A stretch of 64,000 bases of DNA from Niastella koreensis GR20-10 (GTDB taxonomy: Bacteria; Bacteroidota; Bacteroidia; Chitinophagales; Chitinophagaceae): assembly GCF_000246855.1 (NCBI RefSeq), contig NC_016609.1, positions 8,010,744 through 8,074,743 of the forward strand, read 5' to 3'. Each line of letters opens with the position of its first letter. Positions within the stretch are counted from its first letter, which is position 1. The notes beneath the pieces are model-generated. The model did not search any database and was not told where the DNA came from. It saw only the letters and a list, made by a program, of their open reading frames with translations. Of this stretch, positions 15,947-24,912 are shown piece after piece. Position numbers and translations under genes: made by a program.

Positions 15947-18094
15947 TTAATTAATCCACCGTTCAAAAAATTCCCAGGTGCGTAACATCTGATCGATGCG
16001 TTGCCGGTTATCGCCACTGCGGGTTATTTCATGCGTGGCATTGGGATGCCGCACATATTCAACCGGGCGGCCCAGCACTTTCAGACTCCGGTACAACATT
16101 TCACTTTCAACAAAACCCGTACGCCGGTCATTATCGCCATGAAAGATGATGTATGGCGTAGTTATATTCTGTACATAGGTAATAGGTGATTCACGAACAA
16201 GATTTGCTTTAGCCGAAGCTTCCCAGGGATAACCGCCAAAATAGTTGGGTACCAGCCGCCAGGCATTCCCCTCGCCAAAGAATGTACTGAGGTCATACAC
16301 GCCGCGTTGCGAACAGGCCGCTTTAAAACGATGGTCGTGGCTAATGATCCAGGCTACAAGATAACCGGCATAAGAGCCGCCGGTGACAAGCAGTTTGGAA
16401 GTATCGGCCCAGCCTTCGGCAATGGTTTTATCCAAAGCCGTTAATACATCGCTGCTGGGGCCCTTACCCCAATCGTTGATATTGGCCCGCAAAAAGCTTT
16501 CACCATACCCACCACTGCCACGCGGATTACAATACACTACTCCATAACCTTTGCTACAAAAGAACTGGTATTCGTGCCACATCGTGTTTTCACCTGGTCC
16601 CCACATGGCAGTTGGGCCGCCATGGATCTCCAGCAATAAGGGGTATTTTTTCCCCGGCTCATAATTAACCGGTTTCATTACCCAGTACTCGATGGTCATT
16701 CCCTTATTATTAGTAAAGGTTTTCTTTTCAGGCATAGAGAGTTGTTTGTTCTGCACCCAGGATTCATTGAAATCACCGATGCGTTGTACATGCTCACCAT
16801 TGCCATCTGCCAGGTATAACTCAAAAGGATTGGCCGTTTCGGTTTTTACAAACACCAGCGTGTTATTCACTACATCAAAACTGGTTACGCCGCTGTTGTA
16901 ATCGGTTAGTTGTTCAACCTTTTTGGTGATTACATCTACCTTATACAAAGGAAAGCCGCCATTACTGGGTGCTGTGAAGTACAGGTATTTTTCATCGGCG
17001 CTCCACAACAGGTTTTCCTTTGAGCGATCGAAGGGCAGTAAGATCATATCTTTTGCAGTACCATTAACAGGCATAATGGCGAGCTGTGGTACTGTAACCA
17101 GGTTTATTCCTGAAAACTGAAAGGCCAGCCATTTACCGGAAGGGGAGAGGGCTGGGTTGGTGAACTGTTTACCTGCTTCGCCTAATAATTTATGCAACTG
17201 ACTGCCGTCATTATTTGCCATAAAGATCTCATTCTCCTGCGAGCGGTTGGGGTGTTGCAGCGAATCAACATCGCCCGAAAGAATCAGCTGTTTCCCGTCC
17301 GGCGTAAAATCAACTTTTGAAAACGAATAAAAGCCATGCGTTACTGCAACCGGAACATCGCCCGGTTTTATGCCGGTAACGAAATACTGATTAAAACTCA
17401 GATCGCCGTTGACGTTCCGTTCGTCCTGGAAATTGAGTTTATTCATAACCCGGGCCTTTTTATCGGTAACGTTGTTATCGAGGTATGCCCTTACTTCTTC
17501 CAGGGTGCCATCAGGATCAGGCCTGGCGTGTGTTGCTTTTAATTGTTCATTATGCGTAAAGCCTGGTTTTTCCAACGACCAATAGGGCAGGGCATTACCG
17601 GCGTTCAGGATGGAATCTTTTATAAGCTCTGTAAGGGGAATACTGGCCGTGAAAAGAATTTGCTGGCCATCGGGGCGCCATTTGGGTGTACTGGCGCCGT
17701 ACCGGAATTTTGTTAATTGAATGGCCTCGCCACCGTCGAGGGAAAGCAAAAAGATCTGTGGCTTGTTGTCAACCGTTCTCACAAAGGCCAGCTGTTTACC
17801 ATCGGGGCTCCAGGCAGGTTGGGTAGCGCCTTCTTTGGTTGTTAACTGCCGGGGTATTGCATTGCTGCCGAAGGAAACCATCCACAGCTGGTTGACGTAT
17901 TTATAATCCAGCTTGCTGTCGCTGTCATTTTCAATGGTTGTTACAGTAAAGGCGGCTTTACTGCCATCGGCTGAAAGGGTAACATCGGCAATGGATCGTA
18001 TTTTGAGCATATCTGTAACCTGAACAGGTTGTTTGTTTTGAGCCGGTAACTGGAGGGAAAAGAGCAGCCAAACGCACATCATAAGTCTTTGCAT
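15947..18094 (-). CDS. Secreted S9 family peptidase (acylaminoacyl/dipeptidyl peptidase type)
   Basis: This is a prolyl-oligopeptidase-family serine peptidase. The ATG at 18094 gives 715 residues starting with a signal peptide (MQRLMMCVWLLFSLQLPAQN); the longer frame begins with GTG. The N-terminal two thirds form a beta-propeller with TolB/WD40-like repeats such as ATQPAWSPDGKQLAFVR, GASTPKWRPDGQQILFT and KENLLWSADEKYLYF. The C-terminal alpha/beta-hydrolase domain has LEIHGGPTAMWG, the nucleophile elbow GGSYAGY, the Asp in FHGDNDRRTGF and the His in HPNATHEITR. It is expected to degrade peptides in the periplasm. It stands alone. Confidence 0.95.
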   Translation of the reverse strand: MQRLMMCVWLLFSLQLPAQNKQPVQVTDMLKIRSIADVTLSADGSKAAFTVTTIENDSDSKLDYKYVNQLWMVSFGSNAIPRQLTTKEGATQPAWSPDGKQLAFVRTVDNKPQIFLLSLDGGEAIQLTKFRYGASTPKWRPDGQQILFTASIPLTELIKDSILNAGNALPYWSLEKPGFTHNEQLKATHARPDPDGTLEEVRAYLDNNVTDKKARVMNKLNFQDERNVNGDLSFNQYFVTGIKPGDVPVAVTHGFYSFSKVDFTPDGKQLILSGDVDSLQHPNRSQENEIFMANNDGSQLHKLLGEAGKQFTNPALSPSGKWLAFQFSGINLVTVPQLAIMPVNGTAKDMILLPFDRSKENLLWSADEKYLYFTAPSNGGFPLYKVDVITKKVEQLTDYNSGVTSFDVVNNTLVFVKTETANPFELYLADGNGEHVQRIGDFNESWVQNKQLSMPEKKTFTNNKGMTIEYWVMKPVNYEPGKKYPLLLEIHGGPTAMWGPGENTMWHEYQFFCSKGYGVVYCNPRGSGGYGESFLRANINDWGKGPSSDVLTALDKTIAEGWADTSKLLVTGGSYAGYLVAWIISHDHRFKAACSQRGVYDLSTFFGEGNAWRLVPNYFGGYPWEASAKANLVRESPITYVQNITTPYIIFHGDNDRRTGFVESEMLYRSLKVLGRPVEYVRHPNATHEITRSGDNRQRIDQMLRTWEFFERWIN

Positions 18095-18229
18095 GATAAG
18101 GAGTTTTGTAGCTGAATGTAGCATTTCAGGCACATTTGCCGCTACCGTTTATATATTAACAATTTGAGGAATGAATAAGGCGTGTTCATTGTCACGTAAT
18201 TCCAATAATTTTGTAGTAATTATATATCT

Positions 18230-19255
18230 ATGAGTGAAACTACACTACCCGCTCTAACGCCAAAAGATTTTGCCACCGACCAGGAAGTACGGTGGTGCCC
18301 TGGATGTGGAGACTACTCCATTTTGGCACAAGTGCAGAAGATCATGCCGGGCCTGGGACTTCCAAAAGAAAACATTGTTATTATTTCTGGTATCGGCTGT
18401 AGCAGCCGCTTCCCGTATTATATGAACACCTATGGTATGCACTCAATCCATGGCCGGGCAACCGCCATTGCCAGCGGACTGAAAGCTGCCAGACCTGAAT
18501 TAAGTGTTTGGATTGTTACCGGTGACGGGGATGGCCTGAGTATTGGTGGTAACCACACCATTCACTTGCTGCGCCGTAATTTTGATGTGAATGTGATGCT
18601 GTTCAATAACCAGATCTACGGGTTAACAAAAGGCCAGTATTCACCTACTTCAGAACAGCAGAAGGTAACTAAATCAACGCCCTACGGCAGTATCGATCAT
18701 CCGTTTAACCCGCTTGCGCTGGCTATGGGCGCCGATGCTACGTTTATTGCGCGCTCTATGGACCGTGATCCCAAACACCTGCAGGAGTTGCTGATAAGAA
18801 GCCACAAGCATAAAGGCTCCTCTTTCCTCGAGATCTATCAAAACTGTAACATCTTTAATGATGGGGCTTTTGAGCAGTTCACCGAGAAATCGACCAAACT
18901 CGATAACACGCTGTTCCTGGAACAGGGCAAGCCACTCATTTTTGGCGCTCAATGTAACAAAGGGATTAAGCTGGATGGCTTTAAACCGGTGATCGTTAAC
19001 CTGAACGAAGGCGTTTCTGCCGATGACCTGTGGGTACATGATGAACGGGATTTTTATAAAGCGCAGATCCTGGTTCGCATGTTCGACGATCCACGGATTG
19101 AAGGACACCTGCCTCGTCCGTTTGGCGTGTTTTATGAAACAGACCGCCCCTGTTATGAAGATGTAATGCAAATGCAACTGGAAGAAGTAATGGCCAAAGG
19201 ACCTGCCAACCTCGATAAATTATTACGGGGTAAAGAAATCTGGACTATTGCCTAA
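18230..19255 (+). CDS. korB: 2-oxoacid:ferredoxin oxidoreductase, beta subunit
   Basis: This is the thiamine-diphosphate-binding subunit of a 2-oxoacid (probably 2-oxoglutarate) ferredoxin oxidoreductase, at 341 residues. WCPGCGDYSI (22-31), GIGCSSRFPYYMNTYGMH and the TPP/Mg motif WIVTGDGDGLSIGGNH...NVMLFNNQIYGLTKGQ are clear. The enzyme makes acyl-CoA and reduced ferredoxin from the oxoacid and CoA. In most genomes korA lies next to korB. Here the upstream neighbour is a divergent S9 peptidase and a terminator follows directly, so the alpha subunit must be elsewhere. This separation is unusual. Confidence 0.93.
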   Translation: MSETTLPALTPKDFATDQEVRWCPGCGDYSILAQVQKIMPGLGLPKENIVIISGIGCSSRFPYYMNTYGMHSIHGRATAIASGLKAARPELSVWIVTGDGDGLSIGGNHTIHLLRRNFDVNVMLFNNQIYGLTKGQYSPTSEQQKVTKSTPYGSIDHPFNPLALAMGADATFIARSMDRDPKHLQELLIRSHKHKGSSFLEIYQNCNIFNDGAFEQFTEKSTKLDNTLFLEQGKPLIFGAQCNKGIKLDGFKPVIVNLNEGVSADDLWVHDERDFYKAQILVRMFDDPRIEGHLPRPFGVFYETDRPCYEDVMQMQLEEVMAKGPANLDKLLRGKEIWTIA

Positions 19256-19307
19256 GCGTCAAAAGCGCACATTCCGCAATTATAACAGATACGCATATCT
19301 TTTTAAG

Positions 19308-19334
19308 CCCTCCCGATCCATCGGGAGGGTTTTT
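19308..19334 (+). terminator. Intrinsic terminator of korB
   Basis: The stem CCCTCCCGAT/ATCGGGAGGG with a 2-base loop is followed by a T-run, about 50 bases after the stop. Confidence 0.9.
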
Positions 19335-20009
19335 CATTTCTAACCCCGATCAATGATGGCTGTTAGGTATATAAAAAAAGGAGCCAGCGATGGATATCGC
19401 CGGCCTGTGCTTACCTCTGAAACCACAAAAAGAAAGAAGTTAAGCAATATGTTGTAATACAATAATAATGTTAATGGAGCTGGGGTTCAATGGATGATGG
19501 ACAGAACGGTATATTCAAGAGAAGGCGATACATCGGTACATGCAGGCATACTTGCCAGTTGCATGACAGGGATTAACCCCCTTCTACGGTTTAGTAAATT
19601 AAAGCTGGCTGCCTATACAGGAGTAAGAGCAGTTAGTTTCAGTTACCGGTACAATCTTTTTCTTGCAGTTTCTTGAAACACAAATGGTCAGCAGCACGTG
19701 GTCAGGTAAACAGAGATAATTAAAAAGGGTGGCGGACAATATATGGAACGAATAGGTTAATATCCGTACTTAAAAACACTTTAAAAATAAATGGAAATTG
19801 GAACAGAAATTGGATGGTTGGAAATAGGGAGATTGGATTAGTACGTTGTGTGAGTTGCCGGTGAGAAGATTAGTTCCGCACATAGCCCGGTAAAAATAAA
19901 GACTGTTTTCTATAAAATCAATATTTTTCTTAAAATTTTTTAATGTCTGGTCTGCCAGCTTATTAATCTTAAGTTGGATCAAATTACAATTAAAAAAACA
20001 CGCCCGTTT
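19335..20009. other. Gene-free stretch between korB and the cupin gene
   Basis: There is no gene I can support. Short frames at 19494-19676 (plus) and 19770-19982 (minus) lack family features and consistent codon character. The region turns AT-rich between 19880 and 20000. No repeat array, tRNA or promoter with both elements was found. Confidence 0.5.
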
Positions 20010-20897
20010 TTATCTCACGTCCGAGGCCTCCAATTCCTTTTCGGCGGCCTTTAACAGGCTGGTCTTCTTATACTCATACCACCATTTAGGAGCGGTTCTC
20101 TTCATCAGCGTATCAATATTCCGCATACCTATCAGGTTCCACACGCCTCTGAGCTTGCCACTTACAGAAGCCTGTAAAGCTCTCAAACTCATAGCAAAAC
20201 CACTGTCAAGGTATTCCATATGATGCCAGTAACCGGCAGGCATGAACAGGGTATCGCCATGGTTCAGGATCACCTCGTAACCCCTGGCCAGCTTTAATGC
20301 GGGGAATTGGGTATAGTCGGGATGACCGTTCTCGTAGTAATTTGAGAAGTCGGCCAGGCTCAATACCTCAAAAGGCTTGCGGTATAACTTGTGTTGCTCT
20401 TCAAAAGGGAACAGCAGTACCCGTTTACGACCGGTAAACTGGGTGTGCAGAATGTGCGACATGTCTATGTCGAAGTGCATGTGAGTAATACTGGTGGCCC
20501 CGCCCACGAAAAGCATGGGGTATTTTTTAACGAATCCCTTCATTAAATGGTCCGGCCAGGTAAAGTCTTCCGTTAGTTGGGGCGCATGATCAAAGATATT
20601 AAAGAGAAAGATCCGCCAGGCGGCCGGCCCGGTACTCACCATATCGACGTACTCACCAAAGGTTTTGTAATCGTCTGCTGTGTTAATCGGGGTGAACGCG
20701 TCGCTCTTAATGTTGTTGTACAGCCCAACTCTTTTACTACCTACTACTTCTTTAAAGTAAGCCCAGTTCCATTTGGTCAAGGCAGGCCAGTCTTTGGCAA
20801 GCTTCGTAATAACAACTGGTTTCAATGGCAGATAGTAACGCTGCTGAAAGTCTTCTGCGCTGATGTGGTCAACGCGGTCAACAGGTTGTAATTGCAT
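20010..20897 (-). CDS. Cupin_8 / JmjC-like Fe(II)/2-oxoglutarate oxygenase-type protein
   Basis: The protein has 295 residues and the layout of bacterial cupin_8 (JmjC-like) proteins. It begins VDRVDHISAEDFQQRYYLPLKPVVITKLAKDWPA, which matches the usual N-terminal cap. The metal site is in ITHMHFDIDMSHILHTQFTGRK (HxD facial pair) and the distal His in GDTLFMPAGYWHHMEYL, with an Arg at MSLRAL that could bind 2-oxoglutarate. It is predicted to hydroxylate a protein or small molecule in the cytoplasm; the substrate is unknown. It is divergent from yciO, with 166 bases between. Confidence 0.88.
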   Translation of the reverse strand: MQLQPVDRVDHISAEDFQQRYYLPLKPVVITKLAKDWPALTKWNWAYFKEVVGSKRVGLYNNIKSDAFTPINTADDYKTFGEYVDMVSTGPAAWRIFLFNIFDHAPQLTEDFTWPDHLMKGFVKKYPMLFVGGATSITHMHFDIDMSHILHTQFTGRKRVLLFPFEEQHKLYRKPFEVLSLADFSNYYENGHPDYTQFPALKLARGYEVILNHGDTLFMPAGYWHHMEYLDSGFAMSLRALQASVSGKLRGVWNLIGMRNIDTLMKRTAPKWWYEYKKTSLLKAAEKELEASDVR

Positions 20898-21063
20898 GAA
20901 ATTAGTTTGCTCAAATTTAATATTAAATTCATTTTCGGCGTGCGAAGTAGTACTTAAAACATGAACGGCTTTAACATTTACATAAATAATGACATGTGTA
21001 ACCGGGGCGCATAAATTGCCGTTATTACTATGAGGCTTTCATTAAAAAGTATAATTTGCCGTT

Positions 21064-21684
21064 ATGTTATTACATCTTCATCCGGAAAATCCACAACCGC
21101 GTAACATTTCCACTATCGTGAAAGTTTTATCGGAAGGGGGAATAATTATATATCCAACCGATACGATCTATGGTTTGGGCTGTGATATCTTTCAGCACAA
21201 AGCTATCGATCGTATTTGTCGAATCAAAAATATCGACCCGCAAAAGGCGCAGTTGTCGTTTGTATGTTACGATCTGAGCGATTTGAGCCGGTATACAAAA
21301 AGCATCAGCACCCCCATATATCGCTTATTAAAGCATTACCTGCCGGGTCCGTATACTTTTATTTTACCAGCCAGTAAGGAAGTCCCCAAAATCCTGCAAA
21401 GCAAAAAGAATACCATAGGGTTGCGTATTCCCAATAACCTGATTGCCCGAACCATTGTAAAAGAGCTGGGCCACCCGATTTTGAGTACAACATTACCAGG
21501 AACCATGGTTGAAGAATACACCGATCCCGACCTGATGCATGATAATTTTGAAAAGCTGGTTGATGTAGTGGCCGACGGCGGCATCGGCGGTATGGTACCT
21601 TCCACCGTTATAGATTGCACCGGCGATGAGCCTGTATTGATCCGCCAGGGAGCAGGAGAGTGGGATACTGCCGATGTAGATTGA
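21064..21684 (+). CDS. yciO: YciO-type Sua5/YrdC domain protein
   Basis: The protein has 206 residues of the YrdC/Sua5 fold. IIIYPTDTIYGLGCD (about 27-41) is the nucleotide/RNA-binding start and PGPYTFILPASKEVP and TVIDCTGDEPVLIRQGAG are characteristic. The run RICRIKNIDPQKAQLSFVCYDLSDLSRYTK follows the YciO subgroup (RIK...F/MC..LS.LS.Y) rather than the KGRP pattern of true TsaC. YciO relatives bind RNA and may make threonylcarbamoyl-AMP weakly; the housekeeping TsaC is probably elsewhere. A GNAT gene follows after 43 bases. Confidence 0.85.
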   Translation: MLLHLHPENPQPRNISTIVKVLSEGGIIIYPTDTIYGLGCDIFQHKAIDRICRIKNIDPQKAQLSFVCYDLSDLSRYTKSISTPIYRLLKHYLPGPYTFILPASKEVPKILQSKKNTIGLRIPNNLIARTIVKELGHPILSTTLPGTMVEEYTDPDLMHDNFEKLVDVVADGGIGGMVPSTVIDCTGDEPVLIRQGAGEWDTADVD

Positions 21685-21727
21685 TGCTTTCGTCTTATTA
21701 TTGCCATATAAGCCTTTCTTTAAAAAT

Positions 21728-22330
21728 ATGAGTACCGAATACCAGAAATTCTTCCCCGATCATTTTACCCTGGAAACACCCCGCGTGTTATTGCGGTTAA
21801 TGACGCCTGCCGATTATGAGGCATTTTTGCCCCTTGCCAAAGACAAAGAGATCTGGAAATACTTCCCACAGGATCTCAGCGATGACCAGGAATTGGCTGC
21901 CTGGATACAAAAATTGTTGGGTGAAAGAGATGCGGGTGTTAGAATGCCGTTTACCGTTATTGACAAACATACCAATGAAATTGTAGGCTGCACCAGCTAT
22001 TTAAATATTTCTTTTTACGACAAGCGCCTGGAAATAGGCAGCACCTGGCTGGGGACTTCGTTTATAGGAACGGGTGTGAACCGCGAGGCCAAGTTTGCCC
22101 TGCTGTCTTTTGCTTTTGAAGTAATGAAAATGGAACGGGTGGAAATAAAAACCGATAACCTGAACGAACGCTCCAAAGCTGCCCTGTTAAAAGTGGGCAT
22201 GAAACCCGAAGGCGTTTTGCGCAGTCATATGCTGATGCATGACAACCGGCGCCGCGATACCATTTATTTCTCTATTATAAGAAGCGAGTGGGAAGAAAGA
22301 AAGATGAACTTCTTCCCGGAAATGATCTGA
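21728..22330 (+). CDS. GNAT N-acetyltransferase, RimJ/RimL-like
   Basis: The ATG at 21728 gives 200 residues; the longer frame would start with TTG. The fold is that of the RimJ/RimL group of GNAT enzymes: FTLETPRVLLRLMTPADYEAF at the N-terminus, VIDKHTNEIVGCTSYLNIS and IGSTWLGTSFIGTGVNREAKFALLSFAFE around the acetyl-CoA site, and IKTDNLNERSKAALLKVGMKPEGVLRSHMLMHDNRRRDTIYFSI at the end. It is predicted to acetylate an amine, either a protein N-terminus or a small molecule. A 43-base inverted-repeat region follows the stop. Confidence 0.9.
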   Translation: MSTEYQKFFPDHFTLETPRVLLRLMTPADYEAFLPLAKDKEIWKYFPQDLSDDQELAAWIQKLLGERDAGVRMPFTVIDKHTNEIVGCTSYLNISFYDKRLEIGSTWLGTSFIGTGVNREAKFALLSFAFEVMKMERVEIKTDNLNERSKAALLKVGMKPEGVLRSHMLMHDNRRRDTIYFSIIRSEWEERKMNFFPEMI

Positions 22331-22334
22331 TAGA

Positions 22335-22377
22335 ATTAATCCCGCTTTCCCGGCCAAAGACAGGAGGCGGGATTAAT
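22335..22377. repeat. 11-bp perfect inverted repeat after the GNAT gene
   Basis: ATTAATCCCGC (22335-22345) and GCGGGATTAAT (22367-22377) are separated by 21 bases. There is no T-run after the stem, so it is a weak terminator candidate or a mRNA 3' stabiliser. Confidence 0.6.
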
Positions 22378-22500
22378 ATCATTACAACTTTAAATCACTT
22401 GTTAACTGTACAAAACTGCTATATACAAAAACGTGAAGGTCATAAGCAGAACGGTGCAGGAAGCCATTTTGTTCACAAAACTGATTAAAATCAGTAAAGT

Positions 22501-23100
22501 TTACATATCCAGCTCAAGCTGGTTGTTGGTTAGCGTGAAAGATTTGCGGTGATAGGGCGTAATGCCAAATTCTACAATGGCTTTGCGGTGTTCGGCGGTA
22601 CCATACCCTTTATTGGTGATCCATTTATACTGCGGATAGTCCGTGTGCAGGTTACGCATAAAATCGTCGCGGTAAGTTTTGGCCAGAATGCTGGCTGCGG
22701 CAATGGAAGCGTATTCCGAATCGCCTTTTATAATACACTGGTGGGGAATGCGCTTGTATTTGGTGAACCGGTTCCCGTCGATGATGAGGAATTTCGCCTT
22801 TGTCTTTAATTGCTCAATGGCCAGGTGCATGGCCTTAAAAGAAGCGTTGAGGATATTGATGCGGTCAATTTCTTCATGGTCCACACTGGCTACCTGGTAG
22901 CTGATGGCATGTTTTTCAATATAGGTCCTCAATTCATACCGGTCTTCTTCGGTCACTTGCTTGCTGTCGTTCAGCTTTTCGTGGTAAAAACCTTCCGGTA
23001 ATATAACCGCTGCGGCAAATACCGGTCCTGCCAAACAGCCACGGCCTGCTTCATCGCAGCCGGCTTCAACAAGTTCAGTTTGGTAGCAAATTTTGAGCAA
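22501..23100 (-). CDS. rnhB: Ribonuclease HII
   Basis: This enzyme removes ribonucleotides from DNA and cleaves RNA in RNA/DNA hybrids. At 199 residues it has the catalytic acids in GCDEAGRGCLAGPV (Asp16, Glu17), LIIDGNRF, and SIAAASILAKTYRD. The start is TTG at 23100. An in-frame stop lies 12 codons upstream, no ATG or GTG lies between, and the sequence from TTG aligns naturally with family N-termini, so TTG is the likely initiator. It is divergent from the Crp/Fnr regulator. Confidence 0.94.
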   Translation of the reverse strand: MLKICYQTELVEAGCDEAGRGCLAGPVFAAAVILPEGFYHEKLNDSKQVTEEDRYELRTYIEKHAISYQVASVDHEEIDRINILNASFKAMHLAIEQLKTKAKFLIIDGNRFTKYKRIPHQCIIKGDSEYASIAAASILAKTYRDDFMRNLHTDYPQYKWITNKGYGTAEHRKAIVEFGITPYHRKSFTLTNNQLELDM

Positions 23101-23185
23101 GTGAGTTATTTGTACCCAAAAATAAGGGATGCTTTATTTAAATATTATTTATCAACTTTGTTTTTTTACACATCACATTCCCATT

Positions 23186-23818
23186 ATGGAATTAAGCACA
23201 ATACCCCTCGCGTTCCCCGCATTTGAAAAAGATTTGCAACAGGAAATACAGGAGCAGGGCGAGGTCCGGTTCTTTAAAACCGACGAGCAACTGATGCGCA
23301 CCGGCCAGTATTTCCGTTCAACCATGCTGATCCTGAACGGGCTGGTAAAAATTTACCGGGAAGACGATGACGGCAATGAGTTTTTTATGTACTACCTGCA
23401 ACCGGGTCAGGCATGCGCCTTATCAATGGTGTGTGCGGCAGAACATAAAAAAAGCGCCATTATGGCAAAAGCGGTAAAGGACACGGAAATTATTGCCATT
23501 CCCCTGGAGTATATGGAAGAATGGATGGGAAAATACAAAAGTTGGAGCCAGTTTGTAATTACTACCTATCGTTCCCGTTTTGAAGAACTGCTGAGCACCA
23601 TCGATCATATTGCGTTCCGCGGTATGGACGAGCGCCTGGAATTCTACCTGAAAAAACACCAGGAAACGCTTGGGACAAACCTCATTCCGCTCAATCACCA
23701 GGAAATTGCCAATGAGCTCAATTCATCGCGGGAAGTTATTTCACGCCTGCTTAAAAAAATGGAACAATTCGGCAAGGTAAAGCTCAACCGGAACGCTATT
23801 GAAATTATTCAATTGTAG
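23186..23818 (+). CDS. Crp/Fnr family transcription regulator of the sulfur locus
   Basis: The ATG at 23186 gives 210 residues. The N-terminal cyclic-nucleotide-binding-like jelly roll runs to about residue 120 (MRTGQYFRSTMLILNGLVKIYRED, MYYLQPGQACALSMVC), then the long dimer helix and the C-terminal winged HTH. The recognition helix reads SSREVISRLLKKM, with Arg and Glu followed by Arg four residues after the Glu, as in E. coli Crp (RE...R), suiting a GTGA half-site. Cysteines in CALSMVC could sense redox or sulfur species, but no Fe-S cluster motif is evident. It sits immediately upstream of tauE with a GTGA-N6-TCAC box between, so local control of the sulfur genes is likely. Confidence 0.92.
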   Translation: MELSTIPLAFPAFEKDLQQEIQEQGEVRFFKTDEQLMRTGQYFRSTMLILNGLVKIYREDDDGNEFFMYYLQPGQACALSMVCAAEHKKSAIMAKAVKDTEIIAIPLEYMEEWMGKYKSWSQFVITTYRSRFEELLSTIDHIAFRGMDERLEFYLKKHQETLGTNLIPLNHQEIANELNSSREVISRLLKKMEQFGKVKLNRNAIEIIQL

Positions 23819-23942
23819 TTGAAATATCTTAAAGGGTATTAAACAATTCACTTCATTCATTAGAAAACATTTTCTATAACGCTGTTTTTGTAAGCGTACT
23901 TCTTTATTCAACAAAAACATATTTGACCAGCATCTTCCTTAG

Positions 23943-23958
23943 TGTGATATTCGTCACC
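23943..23958. promoter_or_regulatory. Crp-like operator TGTGA-N6-TCACC upstream of the sulfur genes
   Basis: GTGA (23944-23947), six bases, TCAC (23954-23957): a perfect 4+4 palindrome with Crp spacing, 69 bases before the TauE/SafE start codon and 125 bases after the Crp/Fnr gene. The regulator has the residues that in Crp contact GTGA. This is the best candidate binding site for it. Confidence 0.55.
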
Positions 23959-24026
23959 TATCGGGTTTTTTATTTGCCGCATCTTCACCGCTCTGTAGTT
24001 GTTGTTTTACTGAATTATTTATTTAA

Positions 24027-24821
24027 ATGGAAATAGCCGGTTATTTAGCAGCCGTTTTAATTGGTGTATCATTAGGGTTAATAGGTGGAGGTGGATCGAT
24101 CCTGACCGTACCGGTATTTGTGTACCTGTTGCACGTACACCCGGTACTGGCCACCACGTATTCGTTATTTGTGGTAGGCAGTTGCAGCCTGGTGGGCAGC
24201 GTGCGTTCCTACTATAAAAGACTCATCGATTTTCAGGTAGTATTGTACTTCGGACTGCCCTCGCTGTTATCGGTATTTGTTGTACGGCGGTTTGTGCTGC
24301 CCATGATCCCCGATCATTTATTTACCATTGGTGAACTTGTTGTTGACAAAGGTGTTTTCTTAATGGTGTTGTTTGCCTTATTAATGCTGGCAGCTGCTGC
24401 CTCCATGATACAATCAGGCGCCAAACCACTGGCGCCTGGTGTTCCCAAAGAACGAAAAACCGGCTTGCTGCTCCAGGGGTTACTGGTAGGCGCGGTTACC
24501 GGTTTACTGGGTGCGGGCGGCGGTTTTTTGATTATCCCGTCACTGGTATTGATCAGCAGATTACCGATGAAAATGGCGGTGGGTTCATCCCTCACCATTA
24601 TGGCCATCAGTTCATTCTTTGGGTTTTTCAGCACATTGTCGCACTACACAATAAACTGGTCGCAATTGTTGTTGTTTACCGGCATTGCGGTATCGGGCAT
24701 TTTTGTGGGAACCGCATACTCAGATAAAATACCCGGCCAGGCATTAAAAAAAGGGTTTGGGTGGTTTGTGTTGGCAACCGGCCTGTTTATACTGGTGCGT
24801 GAACTGTTCTTCTTTAGTTAA
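24027..24821 (+). CDS. TauE/SafE family sulfite/organosulfonate-type exporter
   Basis: The protein has 264 residues with eight predicted membrane helices and the two-fold repeat of the TauE/SafE family: GVSLGLIGGGGSILTVPVFVYLLHV near the N-terminus and VGAVTGLLGAGGGFLIIPSLVLIS in the second half, both carrying the conserved G-G-G loop. The family exports sulfite, sulfoacetate or related anions. The next gene is a CstB-like persulfide dioxygenase that would produce sulfite or thiosulfate, so efflux of these products is the natural role. TauE beside cstB also occurs in the staphylococcal cst operon. Confidence 0.92.
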   Translation: MEIAGYLAAVLIGVSLGLIGGGGSILTVPVFVYLLHVHPVLATTYSLFVVGSCSLVGSVRSYYKRLIDFQVVLYFGLPSLLSVFVVRRFVLPMIPDHLFTIGELVVDKGVFLMVLFALLMLAAAASMIQSGAKPLAPGVPKERKTGLLLQGLLVGAVTGLLGAGGGFLIIPSLVLISRLPMKMAVGSSLTIMAISSFFGFFSTLSHYTINWSQLLLFTGIAVSGIFVGTAYSDKIPGQALKKGFGWFVLATGLFILVRELFFFS

Positions 24822-24912
24822 AGAAATGACGCTAAAAACGCTCTGTGATAAAAGTCATATTCTAAGAAAACCAATATTCAGAAATTACGTCGATTATTTA
24901 AACAGTATTGTT

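Noticed and set aside
19770-19982. Minus-strand frame of 70 codons upstream of nothing
   Set aside because: AT-rich Asn/Phe/Lys-rich product with no family features; typical of non-coding AT-rich DNA.
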